Source: Macrocystis pyrifera (lineage: Eukaryota > Sar > Phaeophyceae > Laminariales > Laminariaceae). From it: a DNA stretch of 64,000 bases. The stretch lies in NCBI GenBank assembly GCA_031763025.1, contig JASSKH010000023.1, positions 1,364,001-1,428,000 on the forward strand, read 5' to 3'. The position numbers were made by a program, and so were the translations under genes. This document shows, piece after piece, positions 10,403-20,824 of the stretch (positions within the stretch are counted from its first letter, which is position 1; each line of letters opens with the position of its first letter). The notes beneath the pieces were generated by a model, which was not told the origin of the DNA, made no database searches, and worked only from the letters and a program-made list of their open reading frames with translations.

Positions 10403-11332
10403 TCAGTTGGCGGCGGACGTCGTAAAAGAGGAGTTTCCACGGGCTCGGTGCGGTCGCGGCCGGACGGGATGGGTACCGTCAGGACGGACGGGGCGGCAGG
10501 AGTCAGGGTCAAAACAACGGGTGCGGGCGATCGCGGCCGTGGGGCTCGCGGCGGGATGATAGCACACTGATGGTCTAGGGGCCTCGCCGGGCCCGAAGCC
10601 ATAATCAACAGCAGGCGGTACGGTGCCAGCGGCGGCGGCTGTTCGTCGGCGCGTCCGAGTGGAGATGCGACTTGAAGACGGCAAAACGTTGGGAGGCGCC
10701 GGGTTGTCAGGCGGCGATGGGGTAGACACGGCCGGATCAGTGATCAAAGCGGAATCCTTTCCTTGTAAAGCGCTCGTCGGGGAAGGAGCGCGCTGGGCGA
10801 CAATCGTCGCTGCAGCGGGGGCTTCTGCAGAGCCCTGGCATGAAAGGGAAGACGCGGCCGGAGCGGTGCTCACAACGGAATCTACGACCTGTAAAGTGCT
10901 CGTCGGGGGAGGAGCGCGCTGGGCTACAATCGTCGCTGCAGCAGGGGCTTCTACAGGGCCCTGGCCTGAGAGGGAAGACGCGGCTGGAGCAGTGCTCACG
11001 ACGGAATCTTCGACCTGTGGAGTGCTCGTCGGGAGAGGAGCACGCTGGGCGACAATCATCGCTGCAGAGGGGCTGCTGCAGAGCCCTGGTCGCCCCCGGA
11101 GGGAACGACAAAAAACCGATTGCACTCGATATTTATTTACTTTGTGTCGTCTTCCTGGACTTTGGGGGATGGATTTTTGTCTGCCCGATATGTTTCTGGT
11201 GTGTTTTCCTTTTCTTTTGGACTGGGTTGGGGATGTGTTTTTGCGTATTTTGTCCTGCCTACCCCCCCCGCTCAGTGTCGGGACTCGTCTGGGCACTCGG
11301 CCGCTCAATTGCGGCCCAGGATGCGCCTCCAA
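10403..11332 (-). CDS. Pro/Ser/Ala-rich ORF with three 42-residue repeats, LTR-element internal region
   Basis: One open minus-strand frame of about 309 codons in the position expected for gag or a gag-pol linker. Its middle contains three tandem copies of a 42-residue unit (126 bp period, 10740-11110) with the signature IVAQRAP-PTS...DS-(V)-STAPAASSL. No nucleocapsid Cys/His knuckle or capsid motif is visible. The frame opens at a TTG codon, so the true start is unknown. I cannot name a function. It may equally be a remnant left by the deletion that removed protease and reverse transcriptase. Confidence 0.4.
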   Translation of the reverse strand: MEAHPGPQLSGRVPRRVPTLSGGGRQDKIRKNTSPTQSKRKGKHTRNISGRQKSIPQSPGRRHKVNKYRVQSVFCRSLRGRPGLCSSPSAAMIVAQRAPLPTSTPQVEDSVVSTAPAASSLSGQGPVEAPAAATIVAQRAPPPTSTLQVVDSVVSTAPAASSLSCQGSAEAPAAATIVAQRAPSPTSALQGKDSALITDPAVSTPSPPDNPAPPNVLPSSSRISTRTRRRTAAAAGTVPPAVDYGFGPGEAPRPSVCYHPAASPTAAIARTRCFDPDSCRPVRPDGTHPVRPRPHRARGNSSFTTSAAN

Positions 11333-11669
11333 ATTTGTGGACTGGGTTTAGGTGGCTCTTGCCGTCTTCCGTGTTATTTTTCTTTTAGTTCCCGCACTTA
11401 CTTTTCGCTTTTCCATGCGTCTTCCTCGCCTTCCCCCCCCGTGCGGGTGGCATGGCGATGGCTTTCATTGACGATTTCTTCCTGCCCCTTAAGGCTTGAT
11501 CTTACCTTGATTTCTTTTACGTACTTTGCCGGCTTCGTTGCCTCGCCGTTCAGAGGTGTGGGAGTGGGTTTTGAGGAGCCGCATCTTCGGCTCATGTTCT
11601 AGTTCGTGAAATCGGGGTTTCCACGAATTTCCCATAATTCTGCATATACGGCTCATCAGAGTCGGCTAG

Positions 11670-11943
11670 TGTTGTGATACTGCTTTGTAGGAGGTTGAAA
11701 GCCCGGTAATTACCTTGGTTCAGTCACTGAGAACGTATTTGTAGTACTTGGAAGGTGTATCTAAGATGGGAAACCAGGGATTTTCCAGAGACGCACGAGC
11801 TTGGTCTCAGTTTCCGCGTGAACGAAAGGAATAAAACTGCTTTTCTATAGCTAAGCAAGCAGCACACGTGAGTACCAACGATTACCGACTTAAAAGGCAG
11901 ACCTATCCAGGGATACAAAGTGTCCCGCAACCTTGATATTAAC

Positions 11944-11944
<1 letters not shown>
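11670..11944 (-). repeat. 5' LTR
   Basis: Partner of 8406-8683. The left edge TGTTGTGATACTGC matches TGTTATGATACTGC of the other LTR; the right edge ends TTAACA directly before the tetranucleotide array. Confidence 0.85.
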
Positions 11945-11974
<30 letters not shown>

Positions 11975-12126
11975 TGTATGTATGTATGTATGTATGTATG
12001 TATGTATGTATGTATGTATGTATGTATGTATGTATGTATGTATGTATGTATGTATGTATGTATGTATGTATGTATGTATGTATGTATGTATGTATGTATG
12101 TATGTATGTATGTATGTATGTATGTA
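11945..12126 (+). repeat. (ATGT)n microsatellite, right part
   Basis: About 45 tetranucleotide units continue the array at 7794-8404 on the other side of the LTR retrotransposon. Confidence 0.97.
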
Positions 12127-12129
12127 CGT

Positions 12130-13850
12130 AGGTGGTAATGTGAACCGGCGTCATCATGTCGAGGAATGGAGACCATACGCTCTCACACTCATTTGAAAAA
12201 TACAATATATATATATGTCGCTATTAATAGAAACTCGCGCACCAAGATATTGGTAACTGTTATCAACTTGTGTGAGCCGGTAGTTTCGGAAATTGATTCG
12301 ATTTAATACCCTTACTTTGTCCTACAGTCTATTAACGCCACTTTGAATAAAACGTGGATCATTAAACTCAAACCACATTACGCTGAAAATTCTAAGCTTT
12401 CCGTTTTCTCATCTCGAGCTTGGTTGTCACATACTGAAACCAAGTAAGAGTTATTTCTTCGGATGCTGGTCACCTTTATTTTAGATGATTTTTTTGTTTG
12501 GAAATAAATTCGATTTCTTACCATTGCATTGTCTTGTATTAACTGCACGTTCAAAAATAATCTGGATGCTAAAAATTTAACCACCTTGACGAGAAAATTA
12601 TCATCTTTCCGTTTCTTTACTCGAGGTTTTTGTCTCGTACTGAAAGGAAGTAAGTCATGTTCATATTTTTTGGAGCCCGGCCAACAATCTATTGTGGGTG
12701 GCGATGGCTATTGTTAGACACAATCGGTTGGCGGCATAGAAGCTTCGGCGGTCGTCAAGAATGGCCATCGACATGCATCATTCCACGGTATACACTAGGT
12801 TTAGGCAATAATAGTAGAGTGTCTGCGCAAAAGAAAAAATATTACGAATTTTGCTTATCTATTCCCCCGTTACCGACGACTAATCAAATATCCTAATCAA
12901 ATTTGCATAAAAATGACGAAGTTATGCATTTTTGGATATCATATTATATTGTAGGGCAGGGCAAGGGTTGCCCTGCTGTTCCCTAGGTGTTACCATATAA
13001 TAAAAAAAAGGTTGGACGGAGGTATGAAAATTCTCGCGCGACGTCGATATTTGCCACGTAGAATATCACTTGTTTGAAGATGCTGCAGTTGCCGCTATTT
13101 CGAAGCAAAACAACAAAACATAACTTCACAGTCGCATCGCGCAGATTGCGATGACCTCGACGTGTCGCGAACACAGCCATGCCAAATAAAACGCCGCAGT
13201 GAAAATCCAACATGACAAAAGGCATACAAGTTGACTTTTCGCCAATCATCGATACGTACATGCACCCCGTAAACAACACTCTGTCGACCGAGAAGTTACC
13301 ATAAATATGGCTGCGCAGAACTCGAAAGGCTGGACGCGCCGTGCAACATTTCTGCAAAATGCGTTCTAGCAAAAAGACGGAAACAAGAAGGCAGGCAGTC
13401 CGAATCGAGAAGCAATATCACACAAAAAATCAAAACGGTTCAACACACATGTGAAGAACACGTGAGACGCTCAAGGCGGTACTTCGGAGTCGAGTCGGCA
13501 AGGCACAGCTGCGCTCGCCACGTCGTAGTGGCCAGGACTTCGGTAAGGCGGAGGCGTGATGGGTCCTTGTCTTGTCGCCTCGATTATCTCCGCGCGTTCT
13601 TGGCTTGCGCGCTCATGCTAGCTAGCACCACGGTATGCTGTCGTTTGTGCCTGGGGAACAGGCAAGGTCATAGACTTTCGAAGGTAGACATACATATGCT
13701 GGAAACCATGATACCAGTCGTAGTCGAAATCGTCGCAAGACGTGGTACTCCCCCCGAGTATACAATCGTATAATACAACCACCGCCCTCTCGAACGCAAC
13801 TGGGTCACGAAATGGTTCGAACTGGAGTAGATGACAGCTACGAGGCAGTA
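12130..13850. other. No recognisable gene
   Basis: Mostly A+T-rich unique-looking sequence. A stray ATCGATAG-type satellite unit lies at about 12680-12780 (TCTATTGTGGGTGG, ATGGCCATCGA). Frames such as 12983-13372 minus lack family features. Confidence 0.45.
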
Positions 13851-13851
13851 C

Positions 13852-14313
13852 TCAACGCCTATCATCAAAATGGGTGACGGTGCTGGCGGCTCTCCGGCGT
13901 CCTCGTAGATGTCTACACGTGCAGACGCGAAGAGAACGGGATCTGGGGCGTTGTCCGCACTCCAAGGAAGAATCGACCATATGGATGTGCTGATGTGCCA
14001 GGCGCAGCTTCTCGTCGCAGGGGGGGCACGGAGCAGGTCCAGGAAATGAGAAGTCGGAGGTGGCCCCGGTCAGGAACAAGGCATTGACTGCATCCTGGAG
14101 TGACTGGGGTGGTCCGTGCGGAATCAAGACTGGTGTGGTATCTCGCCATCGTGCACATTGGGATGCGGTTATCTCGATATGGCCATGGTCCTCGACATGG
14201 CAATCGGTAGTGTAGTTGCCAGTTGAATCCGAGAGCCGTCCGAGTGTACATGATACGAGCATGCCGTTCCACAACGTCACCTGGCCATCTGCTGTTGGGG
14301 TGGAGTTGATCAT
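13852..14313 (-). CDS. Hypothetical ORF, possible decayed retroelement fragment
   Basis: A 153-codon frame begins with MINSTPTADGQVTLWNGML. The stretch TADGQVTLWNGML faintly recalls the retroelement integrase block P-x-(A/T)-DGQ-(V/T)-E-R-W/F-N, but the catalytic Glu position is not preserved and nothing downstream supports integrase. The rest (SDSTGNYTTDCHVEDHG, CPPCDEKLRLAHQHIH) I do not recognise. No neighbour gives context. It is either a relic or a small lineage-specific gene. Confidence 0.25.
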   Translation of the reverse strand: MINSTPTADGQVTLWNGMLVSCTLGRLSDSTGNYTTDCHVEDHGHIEITASQCARWRDTTPVLIPHGPPQSLQDAVNALFLTGATSDFSFPGPAPCPPCDEKLRLAHQHIHMVDSSLECGQRPRSRSLRVCTCRHLRGRRRAASTVTHFDDRR

Positions 14314-14319
14314 CAGGTC

Positions 14320-14995
14320 GAAGGGTGATACAGAGAGGTCCGATCGAGACCCCGGCCGCTAAGCGGCAGCACCGTTGTTGACGTGGGCTGTTATCGTTCT
14401 AATGATATAATGTAAGTAGAAAAGTACGTAGGAAGCACGTATTCGTACCATAGAATTCCCGCTTTTTTCTTGTGGTTTTGATACTGTAAAAATTGGTTTT
14501 GGCACTGTAAGAAGTGGGTATCGTAGGTTGCAGGTATCGAGAAGTCAGTATCACTGCAGTCTTGTTCCGACCAGCTGTGTAGGGTGTCAGAAGGGTAGGT
14601 TGTCTGTCGTCCAACGATTTTAAGGCGTTTCAGTCGATTTTCGTCCGCCTCAATGCCGTTCGAGCAACGTTTGCACAGCAAGATATAGGCGGTGTGCATG
14701 GTGTGGAGGCAAAGGACGACCGCAGGAACTATACTGCTACTATATAGCGGTTGCAGGGGGCACCCTGCTACTACTGTGAGGCAGCGTTTGGGTCCACTAT
14801 ATACGTGAATGAAATTATGACGAGCTTGTCGATCCAAAATACCAACCAAGCAGCTCGAACAACAGCAGAGACGGCGGTGCGTGGTGGTGGCGCAGGCAAA
14901 CGGTGGTGACAGCAGGCACATGCGTACTGCTGTCCTCTCGACTGGCTGTAAGAATTGCACTGCTGCTCAGAACGACAGCAGAGGAGTACAGCAGT
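14320..14995. other. No recognisable gene
   Basis: Short frames on both strands only. A+T-rich to 14600, then CTG/CAG-rich short runs. Confidence 0.4.
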
Positions 14996-14999
14996 TTTT

Positions 15000-15640
15000 T
15001 TTTTCTGGTGGCGGTTGTTGATCGTTGTGGTCGGTGTGGTTTGGAGTCGGGATGCCATTCGTGCTGTACATGCGCCCGTGCCCCCAGCTCTGCCTACTAT
15101 CCGTCCTCGGTGCTGCATCGTAGGCTCCGATACATGCAACTAGTAATAAATTACACCCCGCATATGCCAACGTGTGCCCATGATTTTGCCTGCTGCTGGT
15201 GTGCTGCTGGGCGCCTGCTGCTGCTGGAGGATGAACAGTTTTGTCTGGTGGCAGTTGGTCGTTGATCGTTGTGGTGGGCGTGGTCGGGAGTCAACACATG
15301 GATACACAGATACATACATACGCCCGCACCCCAAGCCCTTCCAATTTATCCTCGATGATGCATCGTAGGCTCTGACACTTGCAACTACTACAGGTACAAC
15401 AGTAGCCAAGAGTACACCCTGGATGTGTCACCTCACGCAGTTTTGCCTGGTGGCAGTTAGTTGGTTGTTGATCGGTGGGCGTGTTCGGGAGTCGGGTTAC
15501 ACACACATGTCCCGGCACACCAAGCTCTGCCTATCTATCTTCGATGACGCGTCGTAGGCTCCAACACTTGCAACTACAGGTAGGTACAGTAGCCAAGAAT
15601 ACACTGCGGATGTGCCACCTCACGCGCATGGTTTGCCTGC
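15000..15640. repeat. Three-unit tandem repeat, ~195-240-bp period
   Basis: The block CTGGTGGC(A/G)GTTG...GATCG(T/G)TG occurs near 15004, 15243 and 15438. Each is followed by CATCGTAGGCTC-type and CAC(T)TGCAACTA segments. Confidence 0.65.
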
Positions 15641-15644
15641 TGCT

Positions 15645-16460
15645 GCTGCTGCTGGGCGGCATGGCCGCAGCGATGTACAACAGCCTGCTTGTTGTACTCG
15701 TAGCACGCTCAATACGATATCTGTGCTCAGCAGCAGTTGTAACGGCACTGTTGGCCGATCACGGCCATTTTGCAGGTCATACGGTAAGTCATAGCTCTGC
15801 TTTGATTGGTGCAAGCTCGAAAAGTCTAGTCTGTTTTTACGTTGTTTTTTGCTTGTAAATATCCCTTGGCCCAGTGCCTGTCTCCTCTCATGTAATAATT
15901 TTCTGCCTGATTGGAACACGTTCCCACCGGTCAGAAAGAAAAAAAAAACGAACAGCAGAGCTTCCCTCTTAGCCTTGTACGCCGCCCGCCCGTCTCGCGA
16001 CCACCTCACCACCGATTGGGTCAGGATAAAATTTTCCTCCCTCTCTGCCACAGTGAGCGTCGTCGCCCGCCTCGCGTGAAGCCCGGTGCTCACCGTGGCC
16101 CTTCTTCGCCACTTCGACAAAGTTGGTGCTCAAACTGCATTGAAATGTCTTTGAATTTTAGTTTGGTCGCAAAAATAAGCATCGCTTAAATATTATTTCG
16201 CATATCAAAACGACCCTTATATCTCGTATATGGTGCAAGCGGAGCCTCACAAGGAGGCCAGACAGAGCCCATTCGTGCTTCCTGCGTGTCTCGAGACACA
16301 CGCGACGCCCAGCCATGCAAACGGCGACGGCGCTCCTTACAACATCCCCTCTACCTACTAGCACCCGCTGACACCCGCGGCGGCGCCGGGCTCGCCCGCG
16401 GTACCGTTTTCTAACTACACGCACGCGCACGAATCGAAATAAAATGGCTTCAGATTATAT
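15645..16460. other. No recognisable gene
   Basis: Open frames exist on both strands but none carries a motif. A short CTG run lies at 15640-15655. Possibly a 3' flank of an unidentified gene. Confidence 0.4.
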
Positions 16461-16464
16461 ATAA

Positions 16465-17175
16465 GGGCCACTCCTAACGAACAAAAAAAATCACGATTTT
16501 GTGAAAAAAATCACGATTCATGACGCCAATTTTTTTAGCTTTTCCCAAAAAAAAAACAAAATCCCGATTCGTGACATTTGTCGTGTCTCAAAATACGCCT
16601 GATCAAGGCACTACGCAACCCACGCGCACCAACGGTATCCGATGGTCGGTATAGGGGCATGGCAGACTCTGCTTCGTACGCCGCTTGTAGACAACGGGCG
16701 GCTACCCGACGACACCGCTGGGCCCGGGCTAACAAGAAGGTTGTGGCCTCGAAATTTCCAGGAGGAGGAGCCACTGCTGGAAGACAAACGCGAAAATGAC
16801 CTGGGGGTGTCACAGGCCAGGCCGGGCAGACGGCCTGCTTGATGGAATCTCGCGAAACGAGCTTGGCCGACGGTCGGTGAAGTTGGAATCTCGCATGCTG
16901 GGTCAGGCTTCGGCCCGTGATTCGAATATGTCACGGGCTGGGCCAGGTGCGGACGGCCCAGCCCGGCCTGGCCGTGCCCCACTCTCGAGAGTTGGCTCCA
17001 CACCCGCAAAAAACGTTGGGTTTGAAATATCAGAATTTGAACTATTTGAAAATATCACGAAACGCGACGTTTTTCGGCTTTTTTCGTTAGAACTGAAATG
17101 TCACGGATCGTGATCTTTTGGCATTGCCAAAAGATCACGAATCGTGATTTTTTTTCGGTTCGTTAGGAATGGCCG
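16465..17175. mobile_element. PIF/Harbinger-like non-autonomous element
   Basis: 711 bp bounded by TAA (16462-16464 and 17176-17178). The terminal inverted repeat is about 33 bp: GGGCCACTCCTAACGAAC then AAAATCACGATT on the left, and the complement of a sequence ending TTCGTTAGGAATGGCCG on the right. TATCACGAT-type repeats follow both ends, with a GC-rich GGCC/CCGGGC-rich middle. A 3-bp T-A-A duplication with a GGCC-type end is characteristic of PIF/Harbinger. No transposase is present. Confidence 0.7.
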
Positions 17176-17276
17176 TAAGCAACGCTTGACTCGTACCTGG
17201 TACGTTCGTTTGAACACGAGTACACAGCAGTACTACTGTACAAGAAGGCGCTTCTATTGACGAACGTAGTGTTTGT

Positions 17277-17600
17277 TCGAAAAAATAAGGTGTACCGGGA
17301 CATCGTTTGTTTGCCAGAAAACGGTATACCTTGATAGAAAATATCATATGACTTGGGTTTGGTGTGCCCTGATCACCTCGTTTTACTTTTCGTACCGTAA
17401 ACTGGCAAAAATATGGTGTACCGTTTTTTGGAATTTTTGCAAGTGAGACGGACGGACATGGATGTTTCGCCAAAAAACGGTATACCTTGACAGAAAATGT
17501 CATCTTACTTGGGTTGTGTGTACCCTGATGGCCTGGGTTTTAGTTTTTCGTACCGTAAACTATAGCAAAAAAGCGCTGGTGTACTGTTTTTTGTCATTTT
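17277..17600. repeat. Two-copy tandem repeat, ~155-bp period
   Basis: ACGGTATACCTTGA, TTTTCGTACCGTAAACT and GGTGTAC(C/T)G occur twice in the same order (ACGGTATACC at about 17322 and 17477). Confidence 0.7.
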
Positions 17601-17819
17601 GTCCGTTAGGACAGGAAATTAATTTTGCTTTTAGATTATTTGTGTGATATGAGATTCGACCGCTGCATTCTGTGGGCCGAAAACTCTCCGGACGCTTTGG
17701 ATTGGCCAAGCTTGCCCCGAGAGTGGCCTCGGATCCTCGAACCATGTGTCTGCTACCGCCGGAGTTTTGCGAGAAGAATTGCTGCCGCTGATGCTGCATG
17801 CCTTTGCTGCCTGCGGCTG

Positions 17820-18375
17820 CAGCAGCAGATACTATTAGGTAGGTGTTGCTGCTGCAGCTGCTGCTGCTGCTGTACATCACCGACTACTGCTACTACTGCG
17901 TGTAGTGTGTGCTGCTGCTGCTGCTGCTGCTGCTGCAAGTAAGTGCTGTTAGGTGTTGCTGAAAGCACTGCGGCAATAATAATAATCAAGCACTGGGGTG
18001 AGCAGGCGCTGCTGCAAACAAAAGCGCTGCTGCACACAAGCAAGGTCTACTGCAAGCAAATGCTGCTGCAAGCAAGCGCTGCTGGAAGCGAGAGAGCTGC
18101 CTCAAGCAAGCGCTGCTCCAAGAGCTGTCGCAGGCGCTGCTGGTGCTGCAAGCACGTGCACCCTTGCCGCCACGCCCCTGATCTTCGCCGCTTCGACCCC
18201 TTTTCGGCCAGAGAGGACGACGAAGGAGGGCGATCTTCTCGTTGTGGCGGCGTTGCTTGCACACAGCGAGTGTCGAGGAGCGCAAGATAGATCGCACTTC
18301 TGCCTGTTAGTGCTTGCTGCTGCTTACTGCTCCTCCTGCAGCTGCTGCTGCTGCTGCTGCTGCTGCAGGTAGGTA
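17820..18375 (+). repeat. CTG/GCA-rich low-complexity tracts
   Basis: (CTG)n tracts lie at about 17855-17875, 17911-17935 and 18338-18367, separated by diverged GCAAGCGCTGCTG units. Poly-Leu, Cys or Ala frames on either strand are artefacts. Confidence 0.85.
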
Positions 18376-18591
18376 CTGCTGCTGCTTGCACGAATTCTTG
18401 TGTTCGGCTCGTTTGGTACCAAACAAAGTGCTGCCGCTGCCGCAAGTGTTTTTTTTTCAAACATTTAAGAATCCAATATTTAGCTGTTTTTCGTCTACGA
18501 TTATGCGCACGCCGAAAGGCTTTCGATTATGATTACCTTTCCGACGGAAATCCTTGATAAACAAAAATATTATGCGCAGACACTCTAGAGT

Positions 18592-18927
18592 GCCGGCGTC
18601 CCCGGTGGCTTGGTAGGTGGTCCGCGAGCCTATCAAGATCAATTTCGTGAGTTCGAGTCTCACCGAGTGCATGCTCATACGTAGGGACTTTTTCTTGCAT
18701 GAAATTGATTAGCGGAAAGCGCGAGAGCGTGAGTTAGCTGTACATTCGATGAAAATCGACGAGCAGTAGGAATGCTGAACCCTATGCGCGATAAAAAATA
18801 AAGGCACGTACCGGGGGGGAGAAGGGACGACACCTGTGACCACGGCTTGTCCAGAAGATCGTCGAGGGTAAAACCTCCTACGAGTGGGCTGGAAAGTAAA
18901 AGTGATGAAAAAAAAAAAAAAAAAAAA
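18592..18927 (+). mobile_element. tRNA-derived SINE, copy 1
   Basis: The 5' part looks like a tRNA: an A-box-like GTGGCTTGGTAGGTGG and a B box GAGTTCGAGTCTC (GGGTTCAAGTCCC in other copies). A ~230-bp unique body follows, containing AAGCGCGAGAGCGTGAG and GACCACGGCTTGTCCAG, and then a poly(A) tract. The internal boxes would serve RNA polymerase III. The stretch GCCTGTCAAG around the anticodon position recalls tRNA-Asp, but this is inference. The tail abuts a LINE 3' tail starting at 18928. Confidence 0.88.
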
Positions 18928-19035
18928 CATAACTTGTATCTCTTTAGGATTGAAGAATCGGCACGGACACTGGTTGTGCTGGATGTCGACGGGTAGAAAG
19001 AACGGTTTAATGTGAAGAAAACAACAACATTGCGA
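18928..19035 (+). mobile_element. LINE 3' tail fragment
   Basis: Contains the conserved block TTGAAGAATCGGCACGGACA ... CTGGATGTCGACGGGTAGAA ... GTTTAATGTGAAGAAAACAA, identical in layout to the 3' end of the LINE at 60252-64000, including an ending in AAC units. Confidence 0.85.
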
Positions 19036-19057
19036 AAACACGCCCGACAGTCTATTG

Positions 19058-19419
19058 CAGGGTTCTACACTATTTGACCTTGTCGTGGGCATGCCGTGGC
19101 ATTGCCATGGTACCGACCATGGCATACCATGGCATCACCACGGCATCCCATGGCGTGGCATAGGATTCCATGGTACGCCGTGGGGGTTGCCGTGGCATGT
19201 CATGGGTAGTACCATGGCAACCCCCACGGCACCCCAATGCCCACGGCACCTAGGTTAGGGTTGAGGTTGGGGTTAGGGTTAGGGTTAGGGTTAGGGTCCC
19301 ATGGCATGCCGTGGAGGTCCGTGGAGGGTTCCGTGGTATGCCGTGGAAGATGCCGTGGAAGATTTTGCCGCAGGTGGTGCCACGGCATGTCGCAAAAAAA
19401 GGCAATAATGTACATACCT
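19058..19419. mobile_element. hAT-like TTAGGG-bearing element, copy 2
   Basis: Same ends (CAGGGTTCTACACTATTT; right end ACAATAATG then TACATACCT) and interior as copy 1, but lacking part of the ACCGCCACGGCACTCC region. The flanking 8-mers (GTCTATTG; TACCTTGT) do not match, so one side may be rearranged. Confidence 0.8.
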
Positions 19420-19479
19420 TACCTTGTGACTCCATTGTTAGGGCAAAGGCATATTGTCTCCATTGCCGATAATATAGGG

Positions 19480-20520
19480 TTCCCTGACAATATATATCGA
19501 TAGACAGCGTTGCCAGTCTATTGTCGTCGTTGCCAGTCTATTGTCGTCAACATCTATCGATAGACAGCGTTTTGCCAGTCTATTGTGGTTAACGGCGTCT
19601 ATCGATCAAGATTGTTGTCAGCCTGTTGTGGTTCACAATGTCTATCGTTAGCCAGCGTTGCCAGTATATTGTTGTTAACACTATCCATTGACACACACTT
19701 TTTCGGGGCTACTGCTGTGGCGGCAATGTTTTATTTCCTTTCTATTGTCCAGGGTGTATGGACATCTTACCTCATCTATCTTATCCGTACAGAGTGTAAC
19801 CGATCAGGAATCACTATTGATAACACAGAGTACCAACCACAACAACACAGCCGACAATGCAACACACCTATCCCCCATGACGCCCACTGCCGTATTGAGA
19901 CACAACGTTGCAGCCCTCCTTCACGCTATGCCATGCACCGACATTGTTGCTCATCATCAAGATACACTATGCACTCATTCCATACCGGTGGTGATCGCAA
20001 GACGAAAATATGACATTGCTGCGGCTCAAAATATTGCGTTGTTTGGTAAATCAGAGTGCATTGTAGGTGTGGAAGTAAGCCTGGTGATGGTGTCCATCTA
20101 TAGACATTGTCCACCTCAATCGATTCTCAACGGTGTCCATCGATAACAATTGCCGGCCACAATGGATTAGAAATGTATCTATAGATAACCATTGCTGGTC
20201 ACAATAGATTAAGAAACATATCTATCGATAGCCATTACCGGTCACAATAGATCAAGAAATGCATCTATCGATAGATATTGCCGGCCACATAGATCAAGAA
20301 AAAAATGTGTTCATCGATAGCCATGTGGACCGCAGTAGATTCTGCAAACCAACCGTGCGATAGCCATTGTCGGTGACAATAGCTTTCAACCCATGTACTT
20401 CAGCACACTCCTGCCCGAACAATATGTTGGGGAAGTAACCTATCGTTATGCACTACCGACGACAATGGATCGAGGAACGTGCCAATCGATAGCCTTCGCC
20501 AACGAGAATAGATTGCACCA
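19480..20520. repeat. ATCGATAG satellite block 2
   Basis: About 1 kb of degenerate ~55-62-bp units containing CTATCGATAG(A/C)CATTG and CACAATAGAT(T/C)AAG, alternating strands. A less repetitive island lies at 19690-20060. Family as at 7430-7750. Confidence 0.75.
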
Positions 20521-20589
20521 AATTATATTGCCATTATTGCAGGGGCCTTGTCCGTGCTGACAGGTGTGGCCCAGGGGCACACATACATA

Positions 20590-20731
20590 GCATTATAGTA
20601 TGAGTATCTCCGTAGCCTAGTTTCGTGGCCATAGAGCTTGTATCTCTCTAGGATTGAAGAATCGGCACGGACACTGGTTGTGCTGGATGTCGACGGGTAG
20701 ACAGAACGGATTGAAGAACACACACACACAC
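20590..20731 (+). mobile_element. LINE 3' tail fragment, (AC)n-ended
   Basis: Carries TATCTCTCTAGGATTGAAG, AATCGGCACGGACACTGG and GTCGACGGGTAGA. It ends GATTGAAGAACACACACAC, where the family normally has (AAC)n. Confidence 0.8.
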
Positions 20732-20824
20732 TTGTTTTTTCACCGCACATCACCTACGACCGTTGATTATTCCTCTCGTCAAACGGCACGAGATGACGTC
20801 GAACCTTCGAGGCCGTATGCTCCA

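Larger units (their letters stand above)
8406..11944 (-). mobile_element. LTR retrotransposon (Ty3/gypsy type, internally deleted) inserted in a microsatellite
   Basis: Two direct repeats of 275-278 bp (8406-8683 and 11670-11944) enclose about 3 kb with integrase remnants on the minus strand. Read on the minus strand, each LTR starts TGTTA and ends (A/C)AACA, the normal TG...CA pattern. The interior has a repeat-bearing Pro/Ser/Ala-rich ORF, then a pre-integrase segment and integrase. Protease, reverse transcriptase and RNase H are not visible. Both outer flanks are the same tetranucleotide array, so the element split it. No clear primer-binding site follows the 5' LTR. Confidence 0.85.

Noticed and set aside
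11270..11332. A defined start for the retroelement leading ORF and for the LINE ORF at the window edge
   Set aside because: The apparent first Met codons are TTG and GTG. In eukaryotic DNA these are not credible starts, so both are treated as open upstream.
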